Shown here: positions 1-8,568 of the stretch, one piece after another | How the letters are laid out: every line of letters starts with the position of its first letter | Position numbering within the stretch: the stretch's first letter is position 1 | NCBI RefSeq assembly: GCF_035590735.1 | Contig: NZ_CP141595.1 | Location: 4,468,930-4,532,929 of the forward strand | From: Rossellomorea aquimaris | GTDB taxonomy: Bacteria > Bacillota > Bacilli > Bacillales > Bacillaceae_B | DNA: 64,000 bases | Direction: 5' to 3' | The notes under the pieces: generated by a model | Database searches by the model: none | What the model was told of the DNA's origin: nothing | What the model saw: the letters and a program-made list of their open reading frames with translations, nothing else | Translations under genes and position numbers: made by a program

Positions 1-1
1 G

Positions 2-1258
2 GAGAAGCTTCGTGAAGAGAAAATTGTGAGTGATACCCTTGAAAATCTTAGGAACAAAGACATTTATAAACTATCACCCTATAAAGAATTGTCACCTCTG
101 CAGCTGGATATTAAAAATGAAATTCTTGATTTCTGTAAAGAACATATCAAGTTAGAAGGCAACCATGTGATTACAGTTGTAGGAGATGCCGGGACAGGTA
201 AAAGTGTTTTATTAAGCTCTTTGTTTAATACTCTTCAGGATTTTTCTAAGGATAGCAGTTCTCTCTTACAAGGAACCGATAATTACTTACTTGTGAATAA
301 TGGCGAGATGCTGAAGACATATAAAAATATTGCTACCAGCTTGCCGAATATTAAGAAAAGAAATCTAATGAAGCCAACACCATTCATTAATGAGAAAGCG
401 AAGTCTGGAGCTCTAGCAGATATTGTTCTTATAGATGAAGCCCATCTTCTTTTGACAAAGGAAGATTCTTATAATAACTTCAACTATAAAAATCAATTGG
501 ATGAAATCATAAAACGAAGCAAAATTACTATTGTTATCTTTGATCCTAAACAAGTATTGAAAATTAAAAGCTATTGGAACGACAGTTTGCTCGAGGAAAT
601 TACAAAACACTATTCTGCCAAAACTGTAAAGTTAACAGACCAAATGAGGATGAATGCCAGTCCTGAAACAATAAATTGGATTGATCACTTTGTCGCCAAA
701 AAAATACTTTCACTTCCGATAGAAACAGACTCATCATTTGAGTTTAAGATTTTCAAAGATGCTGAGTCGTTTAAAACAGCTATTGGAAGGAAAAATACTG
801 AAGTTGGACTATCGCGTATTGTCTCAACCTTTGACTATTTACATAAGAAAGATAAGAAATCGTATATTGTAGATGAAGAAGGAATAAACATGCCCTGGAA
901 TAACACAATGAATAATGTGGCTTGGGCTGAGAATCCGGAATCGATTAGAGAAGTCGGTTCTATCTATACTGTGCAAGGCTTTGATCTTAACTTTGTCGGT
1001 GTAGTTCTTGGCCCCTCCGTTAGCTATAATGAAGAGGAAGACAAGCTAGTTATTGATCCCTCTAGATATAAAGATACAGGGGCATTTGCTTCACGCTCTG
1101 ACTTATCACCAGAGAAGAACCAAGAAATTAAGGAAGAAATCATCCTCAATTCCATCAACGTCTTAATGAAGAGAGGAATTCACGGCTTATATATTTATGC
1201 TACAGACCCTATATTAAGAAAACATCTATTAGATTTAGAAAGGAGAGGAAAGGTTTGA
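2..1258 (+). CDS. DUF2075-family P-loop ATPase, 5' end outside window
   Basis: Superfamily-1-helicase-like P-loop protein of the DUF2075 type. Counting from the GTG at 26, a Walker A motif GDAGTGKS lies near residue 54, a Walker B VLIDEAHLL near 133, DPKQV near 175 and a QMRMNASPE motif near 206. A C-terminal part has YTVQGFDLN and YIYATDP, which is typical of DUF2075. The reading frame stays open to the left edge (position 2), so the GTG at 26 may not be the true start. The MazG-like gene overlaps its stop codon, so the two form one operon. The family's role is uncertain; members are often found in accessory or defence-type islands. Family call firm, function unknown. Confidence 0.8.
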   Translation, partial: EKLREEKIVSDTLENLRNKDIYKLSPYKELSPLQLDIKNEILDFCKEHIKLEGNHVITVVGDAGTGKSVLLSSLFNTLQDFSKDSSSLLQGTDNYLLVNNGEMLKTYKNIATSLPNIKKRNLMKPTPFINEKAKSGALADIVLIDEAHLLLTKEDSYNNFNYKNQLDEIIKRSKITIVIFDPKQVLKIKSYWNDSLLEEITKHYSAKTVKLTDQMRMNASPETINWIDHFVAKKILSLPIETDSSFEFKIFKDAESFKTAIGRKNTEVGLSRIVSTFDYLHKKDKKSYIVDEEGINMPWNNTMNNVAWAENPESIREVGSIYTVQGFDLNFVGVVLGPSVSYNEEEDKLVIDPSRYKDTGAFASRSDLSPEKNQEIKEEIILNSINVLMKRGIHGLYIYATDPILRKHLLDLERRGKV

Positions 1259-1557
1259 CCGAAATTCAACAATTAATCAATAAAATAAACAAATTCCGAG
1301 ATGAGCGTAACTGGAGACAATATCACAATCCCAAAGACCTTTCTATTTCTATTTCTATTGAAGCAGCCGAACTACTTGAAGACTTTCAATGGATCAGTAG
1401 CAAGGAAGCAATAGAAACTAATAAAGAAAACATCCGTGAAGAAATAGCGGATGTCTTAATCTACTCTTTAATGTTGTGTTCTGACCTTGATTTGGATATT
1501 AAAGAGATTGTAGAGGAGAAACTCTTAAAGAATGGAAAGAAGTATCCTATTGATTAA
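1255..1557 (+). CDS. MazG-like nucleotide pyrophosphohydrolase
   Basis: Small all-alpha NTP pyrophosphohydrolase of the MazG/dUTPase-like fold, 100 aa, expected to hydrolyse (d)NTPs to the monophosphate. The acidic metal-binding motifs are visible: an EAAELLE stretch near residue 36 and EEIADVLIY near 61. It starts with TTG at 1255, overlapping the TGA of the DUF2075 ATPase, with AGGAGAGGA a few bases upstream. Translation is therefore probably coupled. The substrate cannot be read from sequence. Pairing with the ATPase suggests a shared process, perhaps nucleotide-based stress or defence, but that is inference. Confidence 0.85.
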   Translation: MTEIQQLINKINKFRDERNWRQYHNPKDLSISISIEAAELLEDFQWISSKEAIETNKENIREEIADVLIYSLMLCSDLDLDIKEIVEEKLLKNGKKYPID

Positions 1558-1658
1558 AATAAGATACTTCCGCTTCCACATTTATTTATATTATGGGATA
1601 ACAGGATCATCCGTTTCCTAACTTGATAGTGAAGAAAGAATGATAGTATAAATTATAG

Positions 1659-3162
1659 CTAACTAACAGGATTAACCAATTCATTAACCTCTTCTAAATC
1701 AAAATGATAAATAACATCTTTTATACGACGATCTTTTGTTTTTTCTCCTCTAGTTACGTGAATTTCTTTAATAACAGAATGAAAAAACAATTTCTTTTCA
1801 TCATCAGAAAGTGTATGGTAAAAATCCTCAAAATTCTTAATAGAACATTCTATAATATCCATTATAGATCCATTTCGTTTCAACTCTACTTGCTTAGCGA
1901 TGTTAGCAAGATTACTGTTTATTTTGTTTATTTCAGCTTGCTTTGTTGCTAAATGGGACTTTATCATATCGGTATCTAGATTAAGTGATGTGTCACTAGA
2001 ATGTTCCATTATTTTTAACATCTCTCTTTCTAACCTTCCTATCTGTTTTTTTAGTTTACTGGCTTCTTTCTCCAAAGGATTTAATTCATAGCCTAATATT
2101 GACTGTGTTACTGAGTAAACAGTTGAGGGAGAAACTTTTCTTTTAAGCTGATGCAGGAAATCTTTAAGTACAAACTCCTCAGCATACTCCTTTTTAATGA
2201 GGTTAGAAGAACAGACACTTCTACCACTGTTTTTATTTTTATTGCATTGGTAATACTTGTATTTCTGACTGCTATTCCCTTGAACCATAGAGCCCCCGCA
2301 TTGAGGACATTTAAGTATTCCGCTAAGCGGATAGGACCCTGGATGTATCTTTCGAGGTGTATAACTTCTTGCTTGCATTACCTTTCTAGTTTCATCCCAC
2401 AATGACTTTTCAATGATTGGAGTATGTTTCCCTTTAGTAAATTTACCCCGCCATTTAGTATTACCTATATATTGTTGATTCTGTAGCACAGTTTTAATAG
2501 CATTAACTGTCCATTCATTATCATTTTTAGTCTTTATACCTTGGATATTAAGGTTAGCAGCAATTTTTTTAAACCCCCACTTTTCTGAGGCACACTTTTT
2601 GAATATATATCTGACAACTTTCGCTTCCTTAGGAAGTATTGATAATTTTTTATTTATTACTTTATATCCAAAGACTTTCCCACCTAAAAACTCTCCATCT
2701 TCAGCTCTTTTTTCCATTCCGGAATTCGTCCGAAATGAGATGAATTCCCTCTCCAATTCAGCAACCAATGACAAAACATGAACAAGAATCTTTGCCGTTG
2801 GATCCTCTGTATTTATACGGTCGGCTATTGATATGATATGTTTGTCAACTGCATTAAGCTGTTTCATAAAATACAATGTATCTAACGAATCACGGGACAA
2901 TCTGTCTTGCTTGTAGACAATTATGTAATCTATTTCTTCATATTCATCTAAAACTCGGCTATACATTTGAATAAACCCGTCCCTACCTTTGAATGAACTA
3001 CCCGACTTTAAATCATCAACGTAAAACGTCAACTAGTTCAATATCATTCTGCATGCAATACTTAATAATCTCATCTTCTTGCTTTTCCAAGGACGTGTTC
3101 CCAAAGTCCTTTTCCGGCCTTGGACTTCTCCGTTTATATCCTACCGCTCTTTTCTTCTTCAT
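1659..3162 (-). pseudogene. Large serine recombinase, split by a single-base frameshift
   Basis: A large serine recombinase interrupted near 3025. The upstream part starts with ATG at 3162 and carries the catalytic motif GYKRRS (Ser13), then ends in TGA about 46 codons later. The remaining 457 codons continue in the +1 frame with YVDDLKSG, the conserved KQDRLSRD, a recombinase domain, a zinc ribbon (CPQCGG, then YQCNKN) and a coiled coil. Removing one T from a TTTT run (coding strand GACGTTTTACG) restores an uninterrupted DVYVDD junction and a protein of about 500 aa. This is a recent inactivation, a phase-variable state or a sequencing error. The start overlaps the stop of the preceding small gene (TAATG). 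Confidence 0.85.
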
Positions 3163-3335
3163 TATAATTCCTCACTTTCTTTTTTAAGCTGCTTCTCTAT
3201 GTGGCTCGAATACTTTATTATTAAATCCGCGAAGTTGTGTAAAAAGTCTGAAGCCTTAACCTTCTCCAAATCTTTTTCACTCGTTAAAACTGATCTATAA
3301 TGCTGGTTGTAATCAACTGGTATGTTTCTCTTCAT
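3162..3335 (-). CDS. Small hypothetical protein coupled to recombinase
   Basis: A 57-aa charged protein of unrecognised family, predicted soluble, with a Lys/Glu-rich C-terminal helix. The ATG at 3335 is preferred over one three codons upstream because AAAGAGGTG sits 6 bases before it. Its TAA overlaps the recombinase ATG by one base, so the two are probably translationally coupled. Its position parallels the 52-aa and 59-aa genes ahead of the other recombinase pair. It may be an accessory or directionality protein, but this is only positional inference. Confidence 0.6.
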   Translation of the reverse strand: MKRNIPVDYNQHYRSVLTSEKDLEKVKASDFLHNFADLIIKYSSHIEKQLKKESEEL

Positions 3336-3416
3336 ATACAACACCTCTTTAAATTGTTATTCGCTAGAAATCTTCAGCAAAAATTAATGACTGAATCAGG
3401 GGTCATTTAGACAAAA

Positions 3417-3482
3417 AAGCACCGCTAACAATATCTGAAGAAAAGAAATAGATGTTCTTCAAATACATCGTTAGCGGTGCTT
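3417..3482 (-). promoter_or_regulatory. Long terminator-type hairpin in leader of recombinase unit
   Basis: Reading the minus strand, AGCACCGCTAAC pairs with GTTAGCGGTGCT and an inner GAAGAA/TTCTTC extends the stem. The 3' arm runs straight into TTTTTT, which is the form of an intrinsic terminator. It lies about 80 bases before the 57-aa gene and about 90 bases after the 113-aa gene. It could terminate the upstream gene or act as an attenuator. A TATACT hexamer lies just upstream, so transcription could start close to the hairpin. Confidence 0.7.
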
Positions 3483-3573
3483 CCGCATAGTATAGGTTTT
3501 ATATTAAAATTCCATTTGGTTAAAGAGTGTCTTTACTATTTTATGACAGCCCTCTCAATCTTCATAATCCCTG

Positions 3574-3915
3574 TTATTGTTCATCAGATAATACAATAAG
3601 TTTTGCATTGTGATTTCTTAGGAGTGCTTGGAAATAAAGTACCTCCTTTACATCTCGACTAATTCTGGTTAAGCAGCCAACGAGAACCGTTTTAATAATT
3701 CCAATTTCTATTAAATATAAAAGATTCCGTAAGCCAGCTAATTCTCGCACAGGGGTGTTTCCTGATTTTCCTGATGCATGAGTATCTGCAATAATTCTCA
3801 ATGACATGGAATTGTCATTAGCATACTTTCCCCCCATTAACCTTTGTAATTCTAAGGATTCCTTAGCGTTATTAGCTGAGCGAATATATAAGACACTCTC
3901 TACTTCATTATTCAT
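3574..3915 (-). CDS. Resolvase-domain-only protein with Ala at nucleophile position
   Basis: A 113-aa protein that aligns by eye only with the N-terminal catalytic domain of serine recombinases. It has YIRSA at residues 10-14, THASGKSGN near 44, and LTRISRD near 83, followed by a beta strand ending in LIVLSDEQ. In the YxRxS motif the fifth residue is Ala14 instead of the nucleophilic Ser, while the later Arg is kept. It stops before the long alpha-E helix and has no DNA-binding domain. It probably cannot cleave DNA and may act as a partner or inhibitor of the full-size recombinases. The ATG at 3915 follows AAAGGATG. Confidence 0.65.
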   Translation of the reverse strand: MNNEVESVLYIRSANNAKESLELQRLMGGKYANDNSMSLRIIADTHASGKSGNTPVRELAGLRNLLYLIEIGIIKTVLVGCLTRISRDVKEVLYFQALLRNHNAKLIVLSDEQ

Positions 3916-4038
3916 TGTGAGTTCATCCTTTCAGTAATCTACTGTTTTATCTGTGGAACCCGAAACCCTCAGATTAGAGGATCATCAACAGCAGGTTGAG
4001 GTGAGTTGGATATTTGTTCAAATATTATTAACTCCAAG

Positions 4039-4260
4039 CTACCTAGAAATTCTTTTTAGATACTCTTCCATAATTAGACCATGAACCCTTGGGAGATTTT
4101 GATAATCATACTTGGTTTCTAGAAGTTGTTTAACCATAGCATGATTAATTTCTTCATTTTGAATTTGTGTTTTCCCCATTACAAGTTGTTCCTTAGTTGC
4201 TACCCTTATATATCCAACTGCTGGTTTAAGTTTTCTTGGTTCTGATAAAGAATTATACAT
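4039..4260 (-). CDS. Short resolvase-like protein with Ser-to-Ala change
   Basis: A 73-aa protein with GYIRVATKEQ at residues 16-25, an almost canonical start of a serine recombinase except that the nucleophile is Ala21. The rest is not similar to the resolvase fold; a helical segment follows and the protein ends in YLKRISR. Either it is a truncated remnant or a small regulatory paralog. A strong AAGGAGGT is placed 7 bases before the ATG at 4260, which argues that it is still translated. It lies between a recombinase pair and another nucleophile-less paralog. Confidence 0.6.
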   Translation of the reverse strand: MYNSLSEPRKLKPAVGYIRVATKEQLVMGKTQIQNEEINHAMVKQLLETKYDYQNLPRVHGLIMEEYLKRISR

Positions 4261-4444
4261 TTGAATACCTCCTTACACCCTATGATAATTGGGGCTTGTT
4301 CTAATGGCGAACATAAGCGATAAATTTTTTAAAAGATTATTCAATACCGTTTAAAATTTCGGTTTTTTGACCATAAAGTAAATAACAAGTTCGATTTTAC
4401 AACCGGAAAAGTATCCTTTTGTGGTTACTTCACCGATAGACCCT

Positions 4445-4478
4445 CTCCAAAATCCATTGATATCAAGGGATTTTGGAG
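4445..4478. repeat. 34-bp near-perfect palindrome
   Basis: CTCCAAAATCC and GGATTTTGGAG form the outer arms around a TTGATATCAA core, with a single mismatched pair. There is no T-run on either side, so it is a poor intrinsic terminator. It sits 16 bp past the stop of the 519-aa recombinase, inside a 233-bp gap. Its size and symmetry fit a dimer-binding site, such as a serine recombinase crossover site or an operator. That reading is inference. Confidence 0.6.
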
Positions 4479-4493
4479 ATAGGATGTTTTAGT

Positions 4494-6053
4494 TTATTTT
4501 TTCAATTTCAGGTCCTTCGGTTTTTCAGGCAGTTGCTTTAATAACTCTTCGGTTATTTGACCAGTGCTAGTTTCGATCTCAACGAAAGGGTTTAGCCTAT
4601 AATTTATAGAGAGTGTGAAACCCTTATCTCTACTATAAGATAACTGGATTTTATCAATGAAAGTTAAGCACAATACCCTTAATTCATTATTTGATAATGA
4701 GGAAATATCTGCTTTTTTGAAATGAGAATATACCTCAAGCAATGCCATGTCATTGTTTAGTAAATCAATCTTTTCGATTGCCTGGTTAATTTTTAGCTTT
4801 TCTTCCTTTATTAAATCTTTAGAGCTCTTGAAGATAGTTGCAATGTATTCTTGCTCTTCTTGTTGGCCTAGCATTCGTTCATTAAAGAGAATTCGCTCTT
4901 CCGTTTGTTCTACTGATTTTTTCCAAGCTTTTAATGTTTTCATCCAATCTGTTAGGGCAGATTTGCTTTCGTCTATCATTTGGTGCAGATTTGATGTCCA
5001 TTTCTTTGACAGATCAGATTTAACTTCTTCATGAATGTCATCGGCGCTAATATTCATTTTGCAATTTTGACATCGATACACTCGATATTTCCCGCTTTTG
5101 CCTTTAGGTGAATTGTCTTTTGTCCTGAACGCTGTGTTACATTGGCTGCAATATAAGAGGTTCCTAAGTAAAAATGGTGTCTCTAGTTTGCCGTATCTTT
5201 TCTTATAGCTTTTAACTTGTGTAACAACAGAAAACATGACAGGAGATATGATAGGATCATGTACATCTTTGAATGCCTCTAAATCTCCGTTATTTCTTTT
5301 ATTCAAGGGTGATTGGATCTGCTTTACAGACCAACTAAGGTGACCTGCATACACAATATTCTTTAGGATGTAATCGATAGTACTGCTATGCCATTGGCTT
5401 ATATGCTTTGTTTTAACATTCTCAGCATTTAATACATCTGCAATTTTCCCATTCGAATAACCCCAAGATGCCATGTCAAATATCTTAGTTACAATTGGGG
5501 AATCAGCGTTTGGTATTAATAGACCTTCGATTAAATCATATCCAGCCGGTGTTCTTGTACCAGGGCGGATTGGTTTGTCAGAATCTTTATTTGCGATAAT
5601 GCTGAGTTGTGCATCTTTAGCTCGCTTAGATTTTATATTGGATTCTTCAGCAGCAAAAACCAACTTTGCTTGGACTAGAGGATCGTTTGGATCCCATTCA
5701 CCACTAGATGATTCAGAGCTATAGAATTTTATCTTTGGAAATTGTTCCTTAAGAGGAAGATAAATTTCACGCTGAAAGTCATAAATTTTGCGTGTTAAAC
5801 GAGACTCATCGTAGAAGAATATTGCATCAACTTCTTTTGCATCTTCGAGTAGTAACTGCATATTCTTTCGTTTAGATGCTCTCTTACGAAATCCACTTAC
5901 AGCTTCATCGAATCTCCATATAATGATTTCATAACCTTCTTGTTTCGCCTTCTCAGTAATCATTCTCTTTTGAATTTCTTCAGAATTATTATCTTTTTGT
6001 TTATTGTCTGAATTTCTCAAGTAACCTACAGCTGGTAAAAGGTTTTTCACCAC
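4494..6053 (-). CDS. Large serine recombinase (second of tandem pair)
   Basis: A 519-aa large serine recombinase that should catalyse site-specific DNA cleavage and strand exchange through a 5'-phosphoserine link. The N-terminal catalytic domain has GYLRNS (Ser15) and YDESRLTR near residue 85. A recombinase domain follows with GYDLIEG and the WHSSTIDYIL region. A zinc ribbon (CSQC, then CQNC) lies near residues 303-330, then a coiled coil. The GTG start at 6053 follows GGAG embedded in the end of the upstream recombinase gene, with 2 bases between the genes, so the pair is translated from one message. The length and pairing resemble CcrA/CcrB of staphylococcal SCC elements, but orthology was not tested. 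Confidence 0.85.
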   Translation of the reverse strand: MVKNLLPAVGYLRNSDNKQKDNNSEEIQKRMITEKAKQEGYEIIIWRFDEAVSGFRKRASKRKNMQLLLEDAKEVDAIFFYDESRLTRKIYDFQREIYLPLKEQFPKIKFYSSESSSGEWDPNDPLVQAKLVFAAEESNIKSKRAKDAQLSIIANKDSDKPIRPGTRTPAGYDLIEGLLIPNADSPIVTKIFDMASWGYSNGKIADVLNAENVKTKHISQWHSSTIDYILKNIVYAGHLSWSVKQIQSPLNKRNNGDLEAFKDVHDPIISPVMFSVVTQVKSYKKRYGKLETPFLLRNLLYCSQCNTAFRTKDNSPKGKSGKYRVYRCQNCKMNISADDIHEEVKSDLSKKWTSNLHQMIDESKSALTDWMKTLKAWKKSVEQTEERILFNERMLGQQEEQEYIATIFKSSKDLIKEEKLKINQAIEKIDLLNNDMALLEVYSHFKKADISSLSNNELRVLCLTFIDKIQLSYSRDKGFTLSINYRLNPFVEIETSTGQITEELLKQLPEKPKDLKLKK

Positions 6054-6055
6054 TT

Positions 6056-7426
6056 TTATCTAACTCCTTTCTCTTTGACTAAAGAGTAAATATCTACTTC
6101 AAAATAATCCTGATGAACCTTAACCTCCTTAATAAGGAGCTCTATTAAAGTTTCTTTTTCGGTTTTTGTTAAACTTCCAAGAGCAGGTTGTACAATTTGA
6201 GAAATTATTTTTATTTCATTTCTTAATGATTGTAATAACGTGATTTCATGATCTATTTCATCAATTTCATCATGTGTTCTTTGAATTACCAACTTCAACT
6301 TCTCGTGCTTGGAGTTAAAATTACTAGCTACAGACAACATGGATTTGTTAAGTAGATGTTCTTTGTGTTGTTTACGATGAACCAGATTATCTGTTATTCC
6401 ACGAAAGTGCATCTTGAAAATAGATTCATACTCTTCTATAACAAATAACTCTGTTTCTTTCATGATTGTTTCTTCAATAATCTTATTGAACTCATCTACT
6501 TTGACAACCACTTTCTTATGGCGGGAACTACATACAAAGTATGGAGGTTTGTCCAGGACTCTTTTGAATACCATTCTTTTATTACAAACACCACAAAAAG
6601 GATTGAGTATCACTTTGCCTTTTGCCCGGAAGACTGTCTCATTGTAATCCTCTATAAATTTATTAAGAGTGGATTGAACTTCTTGAAACAGATTTAGAGA
6701 AATAAGTGCATCTACATGACCGAGTTCATCATATCCATAATCTGTTAGGCAATGTCCCGAGTAGAATGGCCTTTGTAAAATTTTCATTACGGTTGCATGC
6801 CCATTTAGTTTTTTTCCATACTGTGTTAAGACTTGAACAAACTCTTCTTTAGAGTTAACCTGACTAAACTCTTCAAATAGCGATTTGATAATACTACTTC
6901 GGTCATTATCCAATACGAAACGAACTTTTATCCGACCATCTTTTGATTTTTCTTCAATCCGCTCGAAGCCAATGACTTTTCCTGTATATCTTTTAATTGC
7001 GTCATTTGATCTCCTTCGAATGTTCTTACCTTCCTGCTGACTGAATATCCCGTAGAAATTCTCGATACTGGAATTTTTGTTGAAGGGAGCTTCATCTGAA
7101 GCAGTATATACAACTTCTACACCATAAACATTAACAAGTTCATTGAACTCAGAGGCTTCATAAAAGTTCCTTTGAACTCTGTCACGAGCATAAACAATAA
7201 GTAAGGCAACTCTGCCTTCTCTTATTAATTGTTGCAATCTCTTATAGGCAGGACGATTGTTTGCATCGTTTTTTGTTGCAGAAACATTAAAATCTTCGAG
7301 GAAGAGTACATCATCCTCATTTATGTTTCTCGTCTTTAAAAACTTTTTTGCCGCATCCTTTTGTTCGCGTAAATTCTGCGAGCTTGAACTAACTCGCAAG
7401 TAGACGACAACCAGTTTTTTCTGCAA
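6056..7426 (-). CDS. Large serine recombinase (first of tandem pair)
   Basis: A 456-aa large serine recombinase. The catalytic motif YLRVSS (Ser13) and YARDRVQR near residue 87 are intact. A zinc ribbon (CGVCNKRM, then a single visible CSS) lies near residues 280-300, followed by a coiled-coil C-terminus. Translation starts with TTG at 7426, with GGAGG placed 8-12 bases upstream inside the end of the 59-aa gene. It forms a tight unit with the 519-aa recombinase downstream and two small ORFs upstream. Two different large recombinases expressed together suggest a heteromeric or two-step recombination system, by analogy to CcrAB. The substrate site is unknown. Confidence 0.85.
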   Translation of the reverse strand: MQKKLVVVYLRVSSSSQNLREQKDAAKKFLKTRNINEDDVLFLEDFNVSATKNDANNRPAYKRLQQLIREGRVALLIVYARDRVQRNFYEASEFNELVNVYGVEVVYTASDEAPFNKNSSIENFYGIFSQQEGKNIRRRSNDAIKRYTGKVIGFERIEEKSKDGRIKVRFVLDNDRSSIIKSLFEEFSQVNSKEEFVQVLTQYGKKLNGHATVMKILQRPFYSGHCLTDYGYDELGHVDALISLNLFQEVQSTLNKFIEDYNETVFRAKGKVILNPFCGVCNKRMVFKRVLDKPPYFVCSSRHKKVVVKVDEFNKIIEETIMKETELFVIEEYESIFKMHFRGITDNLVHRKQHKEHLLNKSMLSVASNFNSKHEKLKLVIQRTHDEIDEIDHEITLLQSLRNEIKIISQIVQPALGSLTKTEKETLIELLIKEVKVHQDYFEVDIYSLVKEKGVR

Positions 7427-7429
7427 AAA

Positions 7430-7609
7430 TTATTTACCTCCTTTGTATCTAAATCTTTGATCAGCTGAGTGAAGAAGCTTTGCCTTAACAGAGCAATCAA
7501 TGTCTAATTCATTGATTAACAGTTTTGTAACTAGTTTTTGCACCCACACAGCGGATTCTGCTGAAAGATCTTGTGAGTAAGTAATTTTCGTGACCCTTGA
7601 TTTTGACAT
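7430..7609 (-). CDS. Small hypothetical protein upstream of recombinase pair
   Basis: A 59-aa ORF starting MSKSRVTKITYSQDLSAESA and ending RFRYKGGK, of no family that I recognise. It has a very good ribosome binding site (GGAGGAG 7 bases before the ATG at 7609). Its last codons contain the GGAGG that serves the downstream recombinase, so the genes are coupled. It is predicted soluble, with one central helix. An accessory role in recombination is likely from position only. Confidence 0.6.
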   Translation of the reverse strand: MSKSRVTKITYSQDLSAESAVWVQKLVTKLLINELDIDCSVKAKLLHSADQRFRYKGGK

Positions 7610-7670
7610 GTGTTCATCTCCTCCAAGTATCTGATATATCCATACTTGACAGGAGGTGTAAGGTTTATAC

Positions 7671-7829
7671 TCACTTTTCTTTTGTATTGTCTTCCTCGTC
7701 CTGTTCCATAAAGTCCAGCTTTAATTGAAAAGCTACTTGTGACTGTGTGTCATTATGGCTCTCCCTGGTAATAAGAATCTTCTTGGGGCATGATTGAGGG
7801 AAGTCATATTTTTCAAAAACCTTATTCAT
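7671..7829 (-). CDS. Small acidic hypothetical protein
   Basis: A 52-aa ORF starting MNKVFEKYDF, with a strongly acidic C-terminus (MEQDEEDNTKEK). AAGGAGGG lies 6 bases before the ATG at 7829, so translation is credible. It is the first gene after the hairpin at 7887-7956 and leads into the 59-aa gene and the recombinase pair. Family not recognised. Confidence 0.55.
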   Translation of the reverse strand: MNKVFEKYDFPQSCPKKILITRESHNDTQSQVAFQLKLDFMEQDEEDNTKEK

Positions 7830-7886
7830 TTTTATCCCTCCTTAAGATATTTATAGAAAGATAGACTAAATTTTGAAAACAAAAAA

Positions 7887-7956
7887 AGGACCGGATATTT
7901 GGTGTAGTACTTAATCTCTCCATGGAAATTAAGATACACAAAATAATCCGGTCCTT
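7887..7956 (-). promoter_or_regulatory. Long terminator-type hairpin ahead of recombinase operon
   Basis: On the minus strand AGGACCGGAT pairs with ATCCGGTCCT. Inner segments TGTGTA/TACAC and TTAAT/ATTAA continue the stem to a CCATGG-centred tip, and TTTTTTT follows the 3' arm. It lies 57 bases ahead of the 52-aa ORF and 168 bases after the 147-aa recombinase gene. It has the same overall build as the hairpins at 3417 and 8649, which suggests a shared attenuation mechanism. Confidence 0.7.
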
Positions 7957-8124
7957 CCGTGATTTATCTTTGTATTAGCTATATATTTATAGTGCAAAAG
8001 TATGCTCTAGATATCTTTCTTAAAATATTTTTATCATATACAAAATTAGTCTTCAACTACAATTTGAATTTTACTACGAGAAGATGAAGCACTCTACATC
8101 TAATAGTAAGGAAACTTTAATCTA

Positions 8125-8568
8125 TCAATTTACTTCTGTATTTTTTCTTTTTTTACCTTCTTTTATTCGATTTGACAAATTGATTCCCTCTATTTTCTTC
8201 ATCAAAACATTTAAGCCTTCTGTATAGATATCTACAAGTCTATAATTGTGCCCTGTTGCTGCAAAGATTACTCTAACTTGGTGTCTATCGATTAAATTTA
8301 TTAGTTGTAGATAGGTTTCTACACTGGTTGTCAAACGACTGCGATCATAGACGACTAAAGTATCAATTTGATCATTTCTAATTAAATCGAGTAGTTTTTG
8401 CAGTTCTACTGGTTGAGAAGATCCAGAAACTCCTTCATCAACAAAATAGAATAAATTTTCTGGCTCAATGCCTTTTAGATATGGGGATGCAGCCTCAATT
8501 TGTAATACAAAATTTTGCTTTTTTGAACTAGTTCTAGCATAAACTGCGGTTATTTTATTATTTTTCAT
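8125..8568 (-). CDS. Small serine recombinase, catalytic domain only
   Basis: A 147-aa resolvase/invertase-type catalytic domain. YARTSS carries the nucleophile Ser14, DEGVSGSS follows near residue 43, and YDRSRLTT near 75. The protein ends in a basic helix (SNRIKEGKKRKN) just where resolvases normally join their helix-turn-helix, so the DNA-binding domain is absent. It may rely on another recombinase for targeting, or be a truncated gene. The ATG at 8568 has GGAGG 9 bases upstream, and an orphan terminator-type hairpin precedes it. Confidence 0.75.
   Translation of the reverse strand: MKNNKITAVYARTSSKKQNFVLQIEAASPYLKGIEPENLFYFVDEGVSGSSQPVELQKLLDLIRNDQIDTLVVYDRSRLTTSVETYLQLINLIDRHQVRVIFAATGHNYRLVDIYTEGLNVLMKKIEGINLSNRIKEGKKRKNTEVN

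Noticed and set aside
4445-4478. Palindrome as an intrinsic terminator
   Set aside because: No T-run follows on either strand, so it was listed as a repeat or site instead.
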